A DNA stretch of 64,000 nt, taken from NCBI GenBank assembly GCA_945787805.1, contig CALZID010000001.1, positions 124,001 through 188,000 of the forward strand. Direction: 5' to 3'. Within the stretch, counting starts at the first letter, position 1. Every line of letters begins with the position of its first letter. The stretch comes from an uncultured Clostridia bacterium. Its GTDB lineage: Bacteria; Bacillota; Clostridia; Oscillospirales; Acutalibacteraceae. The notes below the pieces were generated by a model, which saw only the letters and a list, made by a program, of their open reading frames with translations, was not told where the DNA came from and did not search any database. Shown here piece by piece: positions 27,374 to 33,824 of this stretch. The position numbers and the translations under genes were made by a program.

Positions 27374-27721
27374 TTATTTTGATGAAATAGCAACTTTTAT
27401 CATTTCTAATACAAGTTGTTGCTTTTCTAAAGGTAGCGAACGAAAAAGTTTTAATAAATCTTCTTCCTCAAAGGTTAGGGTACGGTCAGTTGTTGATTTT
27501 GCTTGTTTGAGATGTCTATAATCTTTTTCATTATCAATCAACGCCTCAATACATACATTTAATTTTTTTGCATAATTGAAGACGACATCAATTTTTGGAG
27601 TGGTCTGGCCATTTTCATATCGGCTAATTACCTGTTTTGATGTACCTAAAAAATTAGCCATTTCTTCCTGTGACCAATCTCGTTGTGAACGGATGAATTT
27701 TAATTTTTCGCCAAAACGCAT
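27374..27721 (-). CDS. Phage repressor, XRE/CI-type
   Basis: 115 residues with an N-terminal HTH_3 domain (about 6-60): LKFIRSQRDWSQEEMANFLGTSKQVISRYENG, where TSKQVISRYE is the recognition helix region. A short helical C-terminus (EEEDLLKLFRSLP) resembles small Clostridia phage repressors rather than LexA-like CI, and no peptidase domain is present. Its promoter (27739-27767) is divergent from the Cro-like gene promoter. GAGGTGAG precedes the ATG. It probably maintains lysogeny by binding the GTCACA-type dyads in the divergent region. Confidence 0.88.
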   Translation of the reverse strand: MRFGEKLKFIRSQRDWSQEEMANFLGTSKQVISRYENGQTTPKIDVVFNYAKKLNVCIEALIDNEKDYRHLKQAKSTTDRTLTFEEEDLLKLFRSLPLEKQQLVLEMIKVAISSK

Positions 27722-27738
27722 AATCTCACCTCGTGAAT

Positions 27739-27767
27739 ATAATAATATATCAAATAGTTTTTGTCAA
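27739..27767 (-). promoter_or_regulatory. Lysogeny (repressor-helicase-integrase) promoter
   Basis: On the minus strand TTGACA (27762-27767), 17 nt, TATTAT (27739-27744), with GAGGTGAG between it and the repressor ATG. A near-consensus sigma-A promoter. Confidence 0.8.
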
Positions 27768-27773
27768 CAGAAA

Positions 27774-27809
27774 TGTGACAAAAACTATGAACATAAATAT
27801 TTTGTCACA
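27774..27809. promoter_or_regulatory. Candidate operator between divergent phage promoters
   Basis: TGTGACAAAA (27774-27783) and TTTTGTCACA (27800-27809) are perfect inverted arms 16 nt apart, lying between the two divergent -35 boxes. Each arm holds the GTCACA half-site that also builds the two compact dyads at 27854 and 28101. Confidence 0.65.
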
Positions 27810-27815
27810 AAACTA

Positions 27816-27844
27816 TTGACAAAATATTTTTAATATGTTATTAT
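27816..27844 (+). promoter_or_regulatory. Early rightward promoter
   Basis: TTGACA (27816-27821), 17 nt, TATTAT (27839-27844). It drives the Cro-like gene and presumably the rest of the rightward early region. A GTCACA dyad lies immediately downstream at the likely start of transcription. Confidence 0.8.
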
Positions 27845-27853
27845 GCAGTTGCA

Positions 27854-27869
27854 GTCACAGAATTGTGAC
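27854..27869. promoter_or_regulatory. Operator dyad O1 (GTCACA-N4-TGTGAC)
   Basis: GTCACAGAATTGTGAC, perfect 6-bp arms around GAAT, just after the early -10 box. The same 16-mer occurs as its exact reverse complement just after the Cro-like gene (28101-28116). Binding here would block rightward transcription. Confidence 0.7.
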
Positions 27870-27888
27870 AGAGAAAGGAGTTACAAAA

Positions 27889-28101
27889 ATGCAAAATACA
27901 AGGGTAGGTAAGTTAAAAAGTTTAATTTATGAAAAGTTTTCAACAGAAACTGATTGTGCAAAAGCTTTAGGATGGAAAAAACAAAAATTGAATAGGATTT
28001 CGAATGGAATATCTAGACCTGATGTTGATGAGATTAATGCATTGTCAAAAACACTCGAAAAACCTATAGAGGAAATTATTCATATTTTTATAAACAATTA
28101 G
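27889..28101 (+). CDS. Small Cro-like HTH protein
   Basis: 70 residues with a single helix-turn-helix: VGKLKSLIYEKFSTETDCAKALGWKKQKLNRISNGISRPDVDEINALSK is split into helices as in XRE/Cro proteins (core TDCAKALGWKKQKLNRI). The ATG at 27889 has AAAGGAG upstream; the longer frame from 27835 covers promoter and operator and is rejected. It is divergent from the repressor and flanked on both sides by identical operator dyads, the arrangement expected for an antirepressor or early regulator acting on the lysis-lysogeny switch. Confidence 0.8.
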   Translation: MQNTRVGKLKSLIYEKFSTETDCAKALGWKKQKLNRISNGISRPDVDEINALSKTLEKPIEEIIHIFINN

Positions 28102-28116
28102 TCACAATTCTGTGAC
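28101..28116. promoter_or_regulatory. Operator dyad O2 (GTCACA-N4-TGTGAC)
   Basis: GTCACAATTCTGTGAC begins in the last base of the Cro-like stop codon. It is the exact reverse complement of O1, 247 nt away, so the two could be bridged by a looping repressor or could act as a roadblock to early transcription. Confidence 0.65.
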
Positions 28117-28134
28117 GAAATTTGGGGTTGTAAA

Positions 28135-28311
28135 ATGAAATATTATGTAATTGCAAGAGAAGATAAAACCGTTCTTAAAGAATACGACAACATTGAAAAA
28201 GCCGAACTCGATATGTGTCAACGAGTTCGACAGGATTTAATTGACGGTGGATACGAGCCGGAATACTATGCCATAGTCGATGAAAAAGGCACTATGCTTG
28301 ATTGTCAATAA
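28135..28311 (+). CDS. Small phage protein, unknown
   Basis: A 58-residue frame beginning MKYYVIAREDKTVLKEYDN and ending EKGTMLDCQ, directly after operator O2. Its G/T-rich upstream (TTTGGGGTTGTAAA) gives only a weak ribosome site. An alternating charged/hydrophobic pattern suggests a small alpha/beta fold. Not recognised. It is in line with the early operon and followed by the first leader-repeat copy. Confidence 0.6.
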   Translation: MKYYVIAREDKTVLKEYDNIEKAELDMCQRVRQDLIDGGYEPEYYAIVDEKGTMLDCQ

Positions 28312-28333
28312 AATTATAATCAACAATTTATAT

Positions 28334-28392
28334 TCACAGGGCTTTTTTGCCGTACAGACTGAAATAACAATACATAAGAATGAGGTGAGTAG
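28334..28392 (+). repeat. Leader repeat copy 1
   Basis: A 59-nt block starting TCACAGGGCTTTTTTGCCG and ending in GAATGAGGTGAGTAG just before an ATG. It recurs almost exactly at 28965-29022 and, more diverged, at 29921-29970. It carries the ribosome site of the following small gene. Confidence 0.85.
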
Positions 28393-28578
28393 ATGGGAAA
28401 AAAGAAAAGACTGCCTAAAAGTATAAGCAGTCTTATAGAACGACATCGAATGCACAGATGTATAAAGCGGATTAAGAAAAATCCTCGCAATCCACAAAGA
28501 ACTATAAAGTATATTCCGGATATGCCTGATAGTGAAATTTATGAAAAAACTTTTAATCTGGAGTATTCTCAATATTAA
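28393..28578 (+). CDS. Small basic phage protein, unknown
   Basis: 61 residues, strongly basic: MGKKKRLPKSISSLIERHRMHRCIKRIKK at the start, neutral end. GAGGTGAG within leader repeat 1 lies 5 nt upstream. It ends 26 nt inside the convergent gene at 28553-28903. Nucleic-acid binding is plausible from charge alone. Not recognised. Confidence 0.55.
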   Translation: MGKKKRLPKSISSLIERHRMHRCIKRIKKNPRNPQRTIKYIPDMPDSEIYEKTFNLEYSQY

Positions 28579-28903
28579 TCAGTGTTTCAAGTTTGTTTAA
28601 AGCACTTAATGCAATTTTTTGTGTCGATAATGTTTCGCATATCTCTTTTGAATTGTTATTTTCAATAGGCATTTCAAGTAAAGATTCTAATGCGGTAATA
28701 GCAATTAAAATATGTTTTCCTTTCATTGGTTGTTGCATTGAAAAAAGTTTAATTGCTTCTTTTGCCCAATTGATACTTTCTGAAACTTTAAGCTTATCCT
28801 TCTTTGAAGAATATTTTAATGAAACTTGCAATTCTTCAAGATGAATTTCTAAAGCTGATGTTATTACCATGACATCAATTTCGGTAAAAGTAATATTTTC
28901 CAT
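28553..28903 (-). CDS. Helical protein of unknown function, cargo cassette 1
   Basis: 116 residues beginning MENITFTEIDVMVITSALEIHLEE. It is all-helical by appearance, with repeated heptad-like stretches and an acidic overall charge. AAAGGATGC precedes the ATG at 28903. It is transcribed against its neighbours, lies between leader repeats 1 and 2, and overlaps the small plus-strand gene tail to tail. Antisense single genes in early phage operons are often cargo (immunity, toxin/antitoxin). No family recognised. Confidence 0.6.
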   Translation of the reverse strand: MENITFTEIDVMVITSALEIHLEELQVSLKYSSKKDKLKVSESINWAKEAIKLFSMQQPMKGKHILIAITALESLLEMPIENNNSKEICETLSTQKIALSALNKLETLINIENTPD

Positions 28904-28964
28904 ATAATCGCATCCTTTCAATGTGATTATATCTTATAACAATAATAAAATCAATATTTCTATC

Positions 28965-29022
28965 TCACAGGGCTTTTCTGCCGTACAGACTGAAATAACA
29001 ATACATAAGAATGAGGTGAGTA
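28965..29022 (+). repeat. Leader repeat copy 2
   Basis: A 58-nt block nearly identical to copy 1 (GGGCTTTTCTGCCGTACAG, then through GAATGAGGTGAGTA) ending at the ribosome site of the next small gene. Confidence 0.85.
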
Positions 29023-29025
29023 AGG

Positions 29026-29199
29026 ATGAACACACCACCAGTTCCAAGAGGAACAGATAAGGCAAGAGTTGTTTCACTTATAGAAACAGTTTCATTAAAA
29101 GGGGCAGGAACAGAAAAAGACCCCGTGAGAGAGGTCTTTCAGTACTGGGATTTTGATGGAAACTTAATTGTTGAGAAAGATTGTATTAAGGATGTTTAA
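29026..29199 (+). CDS. Small conserved phage protein
   Basis: 57 residues, MNTPPVPRGTDKARVVSLIE then SLKGAGTEKDPVREVFQYWDFDGNLIVEKD. The 'LKGxGTxxDPxRxVxQYWxxxGxL' pattern is one I recall in many small hypothetical proteins of Firmicute prophages; function unknown. AGGTGAGTAAGG in leader repeat 2 supplies the ribosome site. It overlaps the convergent DUF4145-like gene by 14 nt. Confidence 0.7.
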   Translation: MNTPPVPRGTDKARVVSLIETVSLKGAGTEKDPVREVFQYWDFDGNLIVEKDCIKDV

Positions 29200-29848
29200 G
29201 TTCTTTCTTTTCATCACTTAAAGCAATTACTTCATCATATAAAACTTCTTCATCGTGACGAGCTACATACCACTTTTCAATTAATAGTTCAATTACACGA
29301 ATGAGACGTTCAGCTTCATTAGGGTCAATATCAACAATGGTATTTATATCTTTTTCCATGTGAGCACCGATATTACCGATACTTCTAATGCCATTTAAGA
29401 CTTCCCATTGTTTTGCAGGAATTTTGTCCTTAAGTTCAGAGATTTCTTCATAAAGGTTATTCTTGGTAATATTCCAAAAATCTCTAATCATTCCTTGCAA
29501 ACAACGTCTTGAAAGTGTTGCGGATGCTTTAGGACTTAAATCTTTAATAGAATAGGCTTCTTCATAATCTTCTCGAATAGGAAAAGGAACATATTCAGGA
29601 AATTGTTTAGCAAGTGAAATGGGAAAGATATTTACTTTGTTTTGTTTTGGTCCTTGCATGTATGTGGCAGAAATATTTTGAAAATTGCACACAGGACAAT
29701 TATTAAATTCCAAAAGCACGTTTTGCGCATTTAAAATTTCTTTTTTATCATGCAGATTACTCGCATAAAAAGTTGAACGGTAAGAATTATAAGTTGAAGC
29801 ACTTTTTGCTACAACCTTTCCACAAAAAGGACAAGTAAAAGAACTCAT
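29186..29848 (-). CDS. DUF4145-like protein with N-terminal zinc-finger-like Cys pairs, cargo cassette 2
   Basis: 220 residues. The N-terminus MSSFTCPFCGKVV and NNCPVCNFQN give two CxxC pairs, likely one zinc site. The C-terminal half SPKASATLSRRCLQGMIRDFW and IRSIGNIGAHMEKD..IDPNEAERLIRVIELLIEKWYV is the DUF4145 helical domain, which often occurs beside or inside restriction and other defence systems. The ATG at 29848 has AGGAG upstream. It is transcribed against the early operon between leader repeats 2 and 3, so it looks like independently expressed cargo. The defence link is by family association only. Confidence 0.75.
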   Translation of the reverse strand: MSSFTCPFCGKVVAKSASTYNSYRSTFYASNLHDKKEILNAQNVLLEFNNCPVCNFQNISATYMQGPKQNKVNIFPISLAKQFPEYVPFPIREDYEEAYSIKDLSPKASATLSRRCLQGMIRDFWNITKNNLYEEISELKDKIPAKQWEVLNGIRSIGNIGAHMEKDINTIVDIDPNEAERLIRVIELLIEKWYVARHDEEVLYDEVIALSDEKKELKHP

Positions 29849-29920
29849 AAAGAAAACTCCTAAAATTAATATTAATTTTATCATACATTATTTTACATAT
29901 TTTGTAAAGAAACAAATATC

Positions 29921-29970
29921 TCACAGGGCTTTTCTGCCGCACAGGCTGAAAAATAATACATAAGAATTAA
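29921..29970 (+). repeat. Leader repeat copy 3 (diverged)
   Basis: TCACAGGGCTTTTCTGCCGC, then CAGGCTGAAA.AATACATAAGAAT. It shares the first ~45 nt with copies 1 and 2 but has lost the GAGGTGAG ribosome site. Confidence 0.75.
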
Positions 29971-29976
29971 GGCACT

Positions 29977-30090
29977 ATGTATAGTTTTAAGAATTTACCA
30001 AACACACCTATGTTTTCTGTCATAAAAATCGAGAATCCCAATCTCCAAAAACAAAATCCCTATTTAATATATTTGGTCTGTGCGGTGTAA
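29977..30090 (+). CDS. Doubtful 37-codon frame after leader repeat 3
   Basis: MYSFKNLPNTPMFSVIKIEN and on to LVCAV. The position after the third leader repeat matches the small genes after copies 1 and 2, but the ribosome site is poor (AAGG at 29969-29972, too close) and the sequence resembles nothing known. It may be a decayed cassette gene. Confidence 0.25.
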   Translation: MYSFKNLPNTPMFSVIKIENPNLQKQNPYLIYLVCAV

Positions 30091-30148
30091 AAGCTCTGTG
30101 AACATAGGAAAAGCAGTAATTAGCATAACTTTTGAAAGAGGTGATTAT

Positions 30149-30328
30149 GTGTCAAAAGAATTAACTGTAAAAAGAATGATTTCCTTTAACGGTCCTGACG
30201 GTGATTATGTTGATTTTGACACAATCACTGAAGAACAAAAGGAAACATTCAGAAAATCAGTAGGCGAGCGTATGAGTGTTATTTTATCAAATATGGCGCC
30301 TGAAAGAATTTATAGAGTAAAGGAGTGA
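30149..30328 (+). CDS. Small phage protein, unknown (GTG start)
   Basis: 59 residues from the GTG at 30149: MSKELTVKRMISFNGPDGDYVDFDTI then RMSVILSNMAPERIY. AGAGGTG sits 6 nt upstream, which decides against the longer frame from 30080. It overlaps the next gene by 4 nt. The gene is followed at once by a small membrane protein. No recognised function. Confidence 0.65.
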   Translation: MSKELTVKRMISFNGPDGDYVDFDTITEEQKETFRKSVGERMSVILSNMAPERIYRVKE

Positions 30329-30633
30329 AAAATTTGCTCGAAGTATTAGATGTTGTATTCAAGATAATATGGTTTTTAGTGTTCATCTTACTTATAGTTG
30401 CCGAATGTCTTTTTTGCATTCAATTGCAAGAACTCTTGAAATTACATAAAAAAATCAAAAAGGAATACGCATTGGCAACCAATAACGGTTACAACGGTCA
30501 TCCCGGACGATTGATTAAAGATGTTGAAAAGGATTTGGTCAATCTCCGCGTTCAAATTATAAGTTGGGGTTGTATTGCACTGGCCGGTGCTTATGCAATA
30601 TTGGATTGCTTTATTACACACATTATTCAGTAA
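30325..30633 (+). CDS. Small phage membrane protein
   Basis: 102 residues from a GTG overlapping the preceding stop. Membrane helix 1 at about 10-31 (VFKIIWFLVFILLIVAECLF), a basic cytoplasmic middle (LHKKIKKEYA), and helix 2 at about 78-97 (IISWGCIALAGAYAIL). It sits in the early operon, so a superinfection-exclusion or host-membrane role is possible. No family recognised. Confidence 0.6.
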   Translation: MKNLLEVLDVVFKIIWFLVFILLIVAECLFCIQLQELLKLHKKIKKEYALATNNGYNGHPGRLIKDVEKDLVNLRVQIISWGCIALAGAYAILDCFITHIIQ

Positions 30634-30646
30634 AGGAGTGAAATAA

Positions 30647-30892
30647 ATGAAAACGGTCAACACAGAACGCCATGTGCCAAAGCGTGATTGCTGGGCACTT
30701 TCAAACGGTAAATGCTCAATACTTACAACCACACACTGCAGAAACTCTGATAAGTGCGGACATTATCAAACGGAAGTGCAACGAGCGGTTGGAGTAAAGA
30801 AAGCAAAGGCACGCCTAAAAGCATTAGGTATTGATGTCAGCGGTAAATATAAAGTATCGCAGCAAAAAAATAACCGCGTCAGCGGCAACTGA
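30647..30892 (+). CDS. Small Cys-rich phage protein
   Basis: 81 residues with CWALSNGKCSIL..THCRNSDKCGHY, four Cys plus His suitable for one zinc. A basic tail follows. The N-terminus RHVPKRDCWALSNG resembles a family of short proteins common in Clostridia phages and integrative elements. AAAGGAGTG upstream. Function unknown. Confidence 0.65.
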   Translation: MKTVNTERHVPKRDCWALSNGKCSILTTTHCRNSDKCGHYQTEVQRAVGVKKAKARLKALGIDVSGKYKVSQQKNNRVSGN

Positions 30893-30908
30893 CACGGCTA
30901 TCAAATAC

Positions 30909-30951
30909 AAGGAAGTCATAATAAACCTCGCAAGTTTATTATAACTTCCTT
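30909..30951 (+). terminator. Long hairpin after early block 1
   Basis: AAGGAAGT.ATAATAAAC and GTTTATTAT.ACTTCCTT pair across a 7-nt loop (one mismatch), followed by TTCAAAAAAAG. It would form very stably, and may end or attenuate early transcription before the gene at 31001. Confidence 0.65.
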
Positions 30952-31000
30952 TTCAAAAAAAGTCAAATATAAAAACTCATCAGCGGAAAAGAGGAAGATT

Positions 31001-31543
31001 ATGAAAATCAAAAAGATTATTACCTTAATTAAAGACAGTAAGCTGCTTATCATTTTTGAAGGTAAGGATTGCCAGTGGCTATCAGATGGATATGCAATGT
31101 ATCCTGTGTTTAAAAATACTGAAATCAGTCCTGAATTTCTTTGTGACTTGCATGACATTGATATCAAAAAGATGGCTATTCGTAATGAGCTGTTACCAAC
31201 AACATTCAACTATGCAGATATTGTTGAAAATGAAAAGCAGTTACAAAAAAGCAATATTGAAATTGTGCATAACGGTAAGCACATAGTTGGATATGAAACA
31301 TCAGAAGGTATTTCATTTGTTGAGAAAAGGTATTTTGCTCCATTTGCCGATATGGACGAAAGTTACTTGACGGTATATGAAAGATACACGAGTACCGGGA
31401 CAATGTATTTTGCGGTTAAGAATAGTATGAACCTTGTTGGTATCATTCTTCCTAAAAATATTATAACAAAAGAATTTGTTGAGGACATTTCAGCAATGTC
31501 AACTGCTTGTGCAATTGCTCTGCAGAATGTTAAAGAGAAATAA
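31001..31543 (+). CDS. Phage early protein, unknown
   Basis: 180 residues, beginning MKIKKIITLIKDSKLLIIFEG. It looks like a mixed alpha/beta globular protein without membrane segments or known motifs; the middle has KQLQKSNIEIVHNGKHIVGYETSEG. GAGGAAGATT precedes the ATG. Followed by a TTG-start small gene. I do not recognise it. Confidence 0.65.
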   Translation: MKIKKIITLIKDSKLLIIFEGKDCQWLSDGYAMYPVFKNTEISPEFLCDLHDIDIKKMAIRNELLPTTFNYADIVENEKQLQKSNIEIVHNGKHIVGYETSEGISFVEKRYFAPFADMDESYLTVYERYTSTGTMYFAVKNSMNLVGIILPKNIITKEFVEDISAMSTACAIALQNVKEK

Positions 31544-31571
31544 GTGTAACAATTGAAAAGAGGTCATTTAT

Positions 31572-31802
31572 TTGGACAATGAATACAGTTGGGAACAACC
31601 GATGTTTATGTTCGATAATCCTTACGGATATCAAGTGAATATAAATCATCCTTTGATACAACCTTTATACTATCGATTTAAGAGTTGGAAGGACATTCCA
31701 CGCGATTTTCCATTGTCGGATGAGGAACGCTTTGAATTTGAAAACTATATTAAAGATAAATTCGTGAGAAATTTTAAAAAGGAAGTATGTGCTTATGTAT
31801 AA
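31572..31802 (+). CDS. Small acidic phage protein (TTG start)
   Basis: 76 residues: MDNEYSWEQPMFMFDNPYGYQ, then DERFEFENYIKDKFVRNFKKEV. The TTG at 31572 has AGAGGTC upstream. It overlaps the PcfK-like gene by 8 nt. No recognised family; position suggests linkage with the PcfK/PcfJ pair. Confidence 0.6.
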   Translation: MDNEYSWEQPMFMFDNPYGYQVNINHPLIQPLYYRFKSWKDIPRDFPLSDEERFEFENYIKDKFVRNFKKEVCAYV

Positions 31803-32160
31803 AGAACAAGCAATAACAAAACTTGAAACCGAACTTAAAGAATTTAAGAGCGGCGATAAAAAAGCATCAGCGGTTAAAAAGGCTGTTGCCGATACACTTA
31901 AAATATTCTGTGAGCAGGACGAAGAATTCGCACAGGCAATCGTGCAAACAGACAAAACACTTTCGGACTGCTGTACCGAGATTATGAAAGGTACCGGAAA
32001 CAGTATTTCTGACATTGAAGTGTATAAAAAGGCAGTCAATTTTTATTTTGCCGGTGCAGATATCAAAATGACAATGGAAATTGACCTTGTAGGCTCAGCA
32101 GCAAAACCTCAGGGTAAAGTTATTAAATTGTCGATTGATGATTTGTTTCCAAATGGGTGA
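31795..32160 (+). CDS. PcfK-like protein (related to the Cas9 inhibitor AcrIIA9 family)
   Basis: 121 residues. The core DTLKIFCEQDEEFAQAIVQTDKTLSDCCTEIMKG then SISDIEVYKKAVNFYFAGADI follows the PcfK-like pattern, with its 'DKTLxxCCxxI' and 'DxExYxxAVxFYF' blocks. AcrIIA9 belongs to this same family, and NCBI names relatives 'Cas9 inhibitor AcrIIA9 family'. Only some members have been shown to inhibit Cas9, so an anti-CRISPR function is possible, not established. The ATG at 31795 is preferred (GGAAG 9 nt upstream). It is directly followed by a PcfJ-domain gene, as in many conjugative elements and phages. Confidence 0.75.
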   Translation: MYKEQAITKLETELKEFKSGDKKASAVKKAVADTLKIFCEQDEEFAQAIVQTDKTLSDCCTEIMKGTGNSISDIEVYKKAVNFYFAGADIKMTMEIDLVGSAAKPQGKVIKLSIDDLFPNG

Positions 32161-32165
32161 GTGAT

Positions 32166-33812
32166 ATGAGTACCTTGAAAACAAAAGAAGAGATATTGGA
32201 TAATCTTCCTGAGCTTACTGATGAAGATTTCAAAATGCTTGATGATGAATTCGATAGGTATTTCTTTTTCAAAGAACATAAAAATGAAGGTTATCGAGAA
32301 TGCTGGTGTACTCATTGTCAAAAGTATTTTCATTATGAGTATCTTCAGCGTACTGAACCACCGCAGCATTATGAGTTTATGCATGCAAAACACAACGAAC
32401 AGATAATGTGTCCTGAATGCCATACATATGCAACTGCAAAAGAAACCTATAGAATGAAAAATTGCAGAAGTCTTGAAAAATGGAAACGGTTAGTACTTAT
32501 AAAGCAAAAAAGCCCGAATGAAGTTTATTTATTATGCTTTTATGGACATAGGTTTTACGAGTTTAAGTATCTTGGTGATACAGAATATGATTTGTCTGCA
32601 GTTTATTATCTCACTCCGGGACAAGTAAAAAATATCAAAAATCAATACGGTTATAACTGGTATGAAAGAAAACGAATTTGTGAGCCGTTCACTAAAACAT
32701 GGGAATATAATCACAGCAATCTTGAAAACAGAGGATATTCTATATGCGGTCTTAATAACCTCAAAGAAACTTTTATGGAATATGCGCCAGTAGGATTGTT
32801 CGATGATGAATATGCAAAGCATTTTTATAGATATCTCAGTTATTATCCTTATTGTACAGGTGAAACGCCGTTTGTCAAAATGCTTTGTTATTATGCTCTT
32901 TATCCGAGTATAGAAAGGTTAATGAAGGTGGGGTTGGGTGAGTTTGTGTGCAAGCTGATTGACGGTCGCCCAATGAAAAGATTTATTGATTGGAATGCCG
33001 ATACACCAAAAGAAATGTTTAATATGAATAACGCTGCTTTTAATGATTTCAGAGAAAACTATTATAGCGAAATTGATTTTAAGGTTTATCAATTGTTGAG
33101 AAATGTTAAAGAAAACATTTTGTACAGTGAGGTTACACAGCTTATTGACGGTTTTTACGGTGAATCATCTGTAAGAGTTGCGCAGAAAATTAAGCAACAT
33201 AAGCTCAACATTACTCATACATTCAATTACCTTATAAAACACACTAAAAAAAGCAAAAACAGATATGGCATTGATGATTTTGATTATGAAAATACAGCGG
33301 TTATGTGGACTGACTATTTAACTTTTGCGAAAGAATTAAAATATGACCTCAAGCGTGATGATGTTATATTTCCCAAAAATTTGCAAGAAGCTCACGACCA
33401 AGCTGCTGCAAATATTGTTGTTGTAAGAGATGAAAAAGCAATGATTAAATATCAGAGCAGATATGAAAAACTCCGAAAACAGTATGAATATTCTAACGGA
33501 GAGTATCAAATTGTTATTCCAATGGGAGTCAATGATATTGTAGACGAAGGCAGCGCGTTAAGTCATTGTGTTAAGGGATATGCAGAAAGACATATGAACG
33601 GCAAAACAACAATTTTGTTTATGCGGAACTGCAAAAGACCTGATACTCGTCTTATAACAATCGAAGTCAACGGAAAAACCATATTGCAAAACCATGGTAT
33701 GAAAAATCGTGCACCGAACAAAAAAGAGCAGGCATTCATTGATGAATGGATTGCCTGGGTTCAGGCCGGCAGTAAAAGACCCAAAAAGAAAAAGACCGCA
33801 TCAGCGGCATAA
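32166..33812 (+). CDS. PcfJ domain-containing protein
   Basis: 548 residues. The N-terminal part has a probable zinc site (CWCTHCQKYFHYEY and IMCPECHTYATAKE). The C-terminal ~110 residues VIPMGVNDIVDEGSALSHCVKGYAERHMNG..ILFMRNCKRPDTRLITIEVNG are the PcfJ domain (DUF-type, named from plasmid pCF10), with conserved E-G-x-x-L-x-H-C-V. The ATG at 32166 lies 5 nt after GGTGAG. Often paired with PcfK; biochemical role unknown. A conserved His/Cys/Glu set hints at an enzyme. Confidence 0.82.
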   Translation: MSTLKTKEEILDNLPELTDEDFKMLDDEFDRYFFFKEHKNEGYRECWCTHCQKYFHYEYLQRTEPPQHYEFMHAKHNEQIMCPECHTYATAKETYRMKNCRSLEKWKRLVLIKQKSPNEVYLLCFYGHRFYEFKYLGDTEYDLSAVYYLTPGQVKNIKNQYGYNWYERKRICEPFTKTWEYNHSNLENRGYSICGLNNLKETFMEYAPVGLFDDEYAKHFYRYLSYYPYCTGETPFVKMLCYYALYPSIERLMKVGLGEFVCKLIDGRPMKRFIDWNADTPKEMFNMNNAAFNDFRENYYSEIDFKVYQLLRNVKENILYSEVTQLIDGFYGESSVRVAQKIKQHKLNITHTFNYLIKHTKKSKNRYGIDDFDYENTAVMWTDYLTFAKELKYDLKRDDVIFPKNLQEAHDQAAANIVVVRDEKAMIKYQSRYEKLRKQYEYSNGEYQIVIPMGVNDIVDEGSALSHCVKGYAERHMNGKTTILFMRNCKRPDTRLITIEVNGKTILQNHGMKNRAPNKKEQAFIDEWIAWVQAGSKRPKKKKTASAA

Positions 33813-33824
33813 AGGAGAATTATT

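Noticed and set aside
28334..29970. CRISPR array
   Set aside because: The three repeats are 50-59 nt long, about 630-950 nt apart, and enclose genes; there are no cas genes and no regular short spacers in the window.
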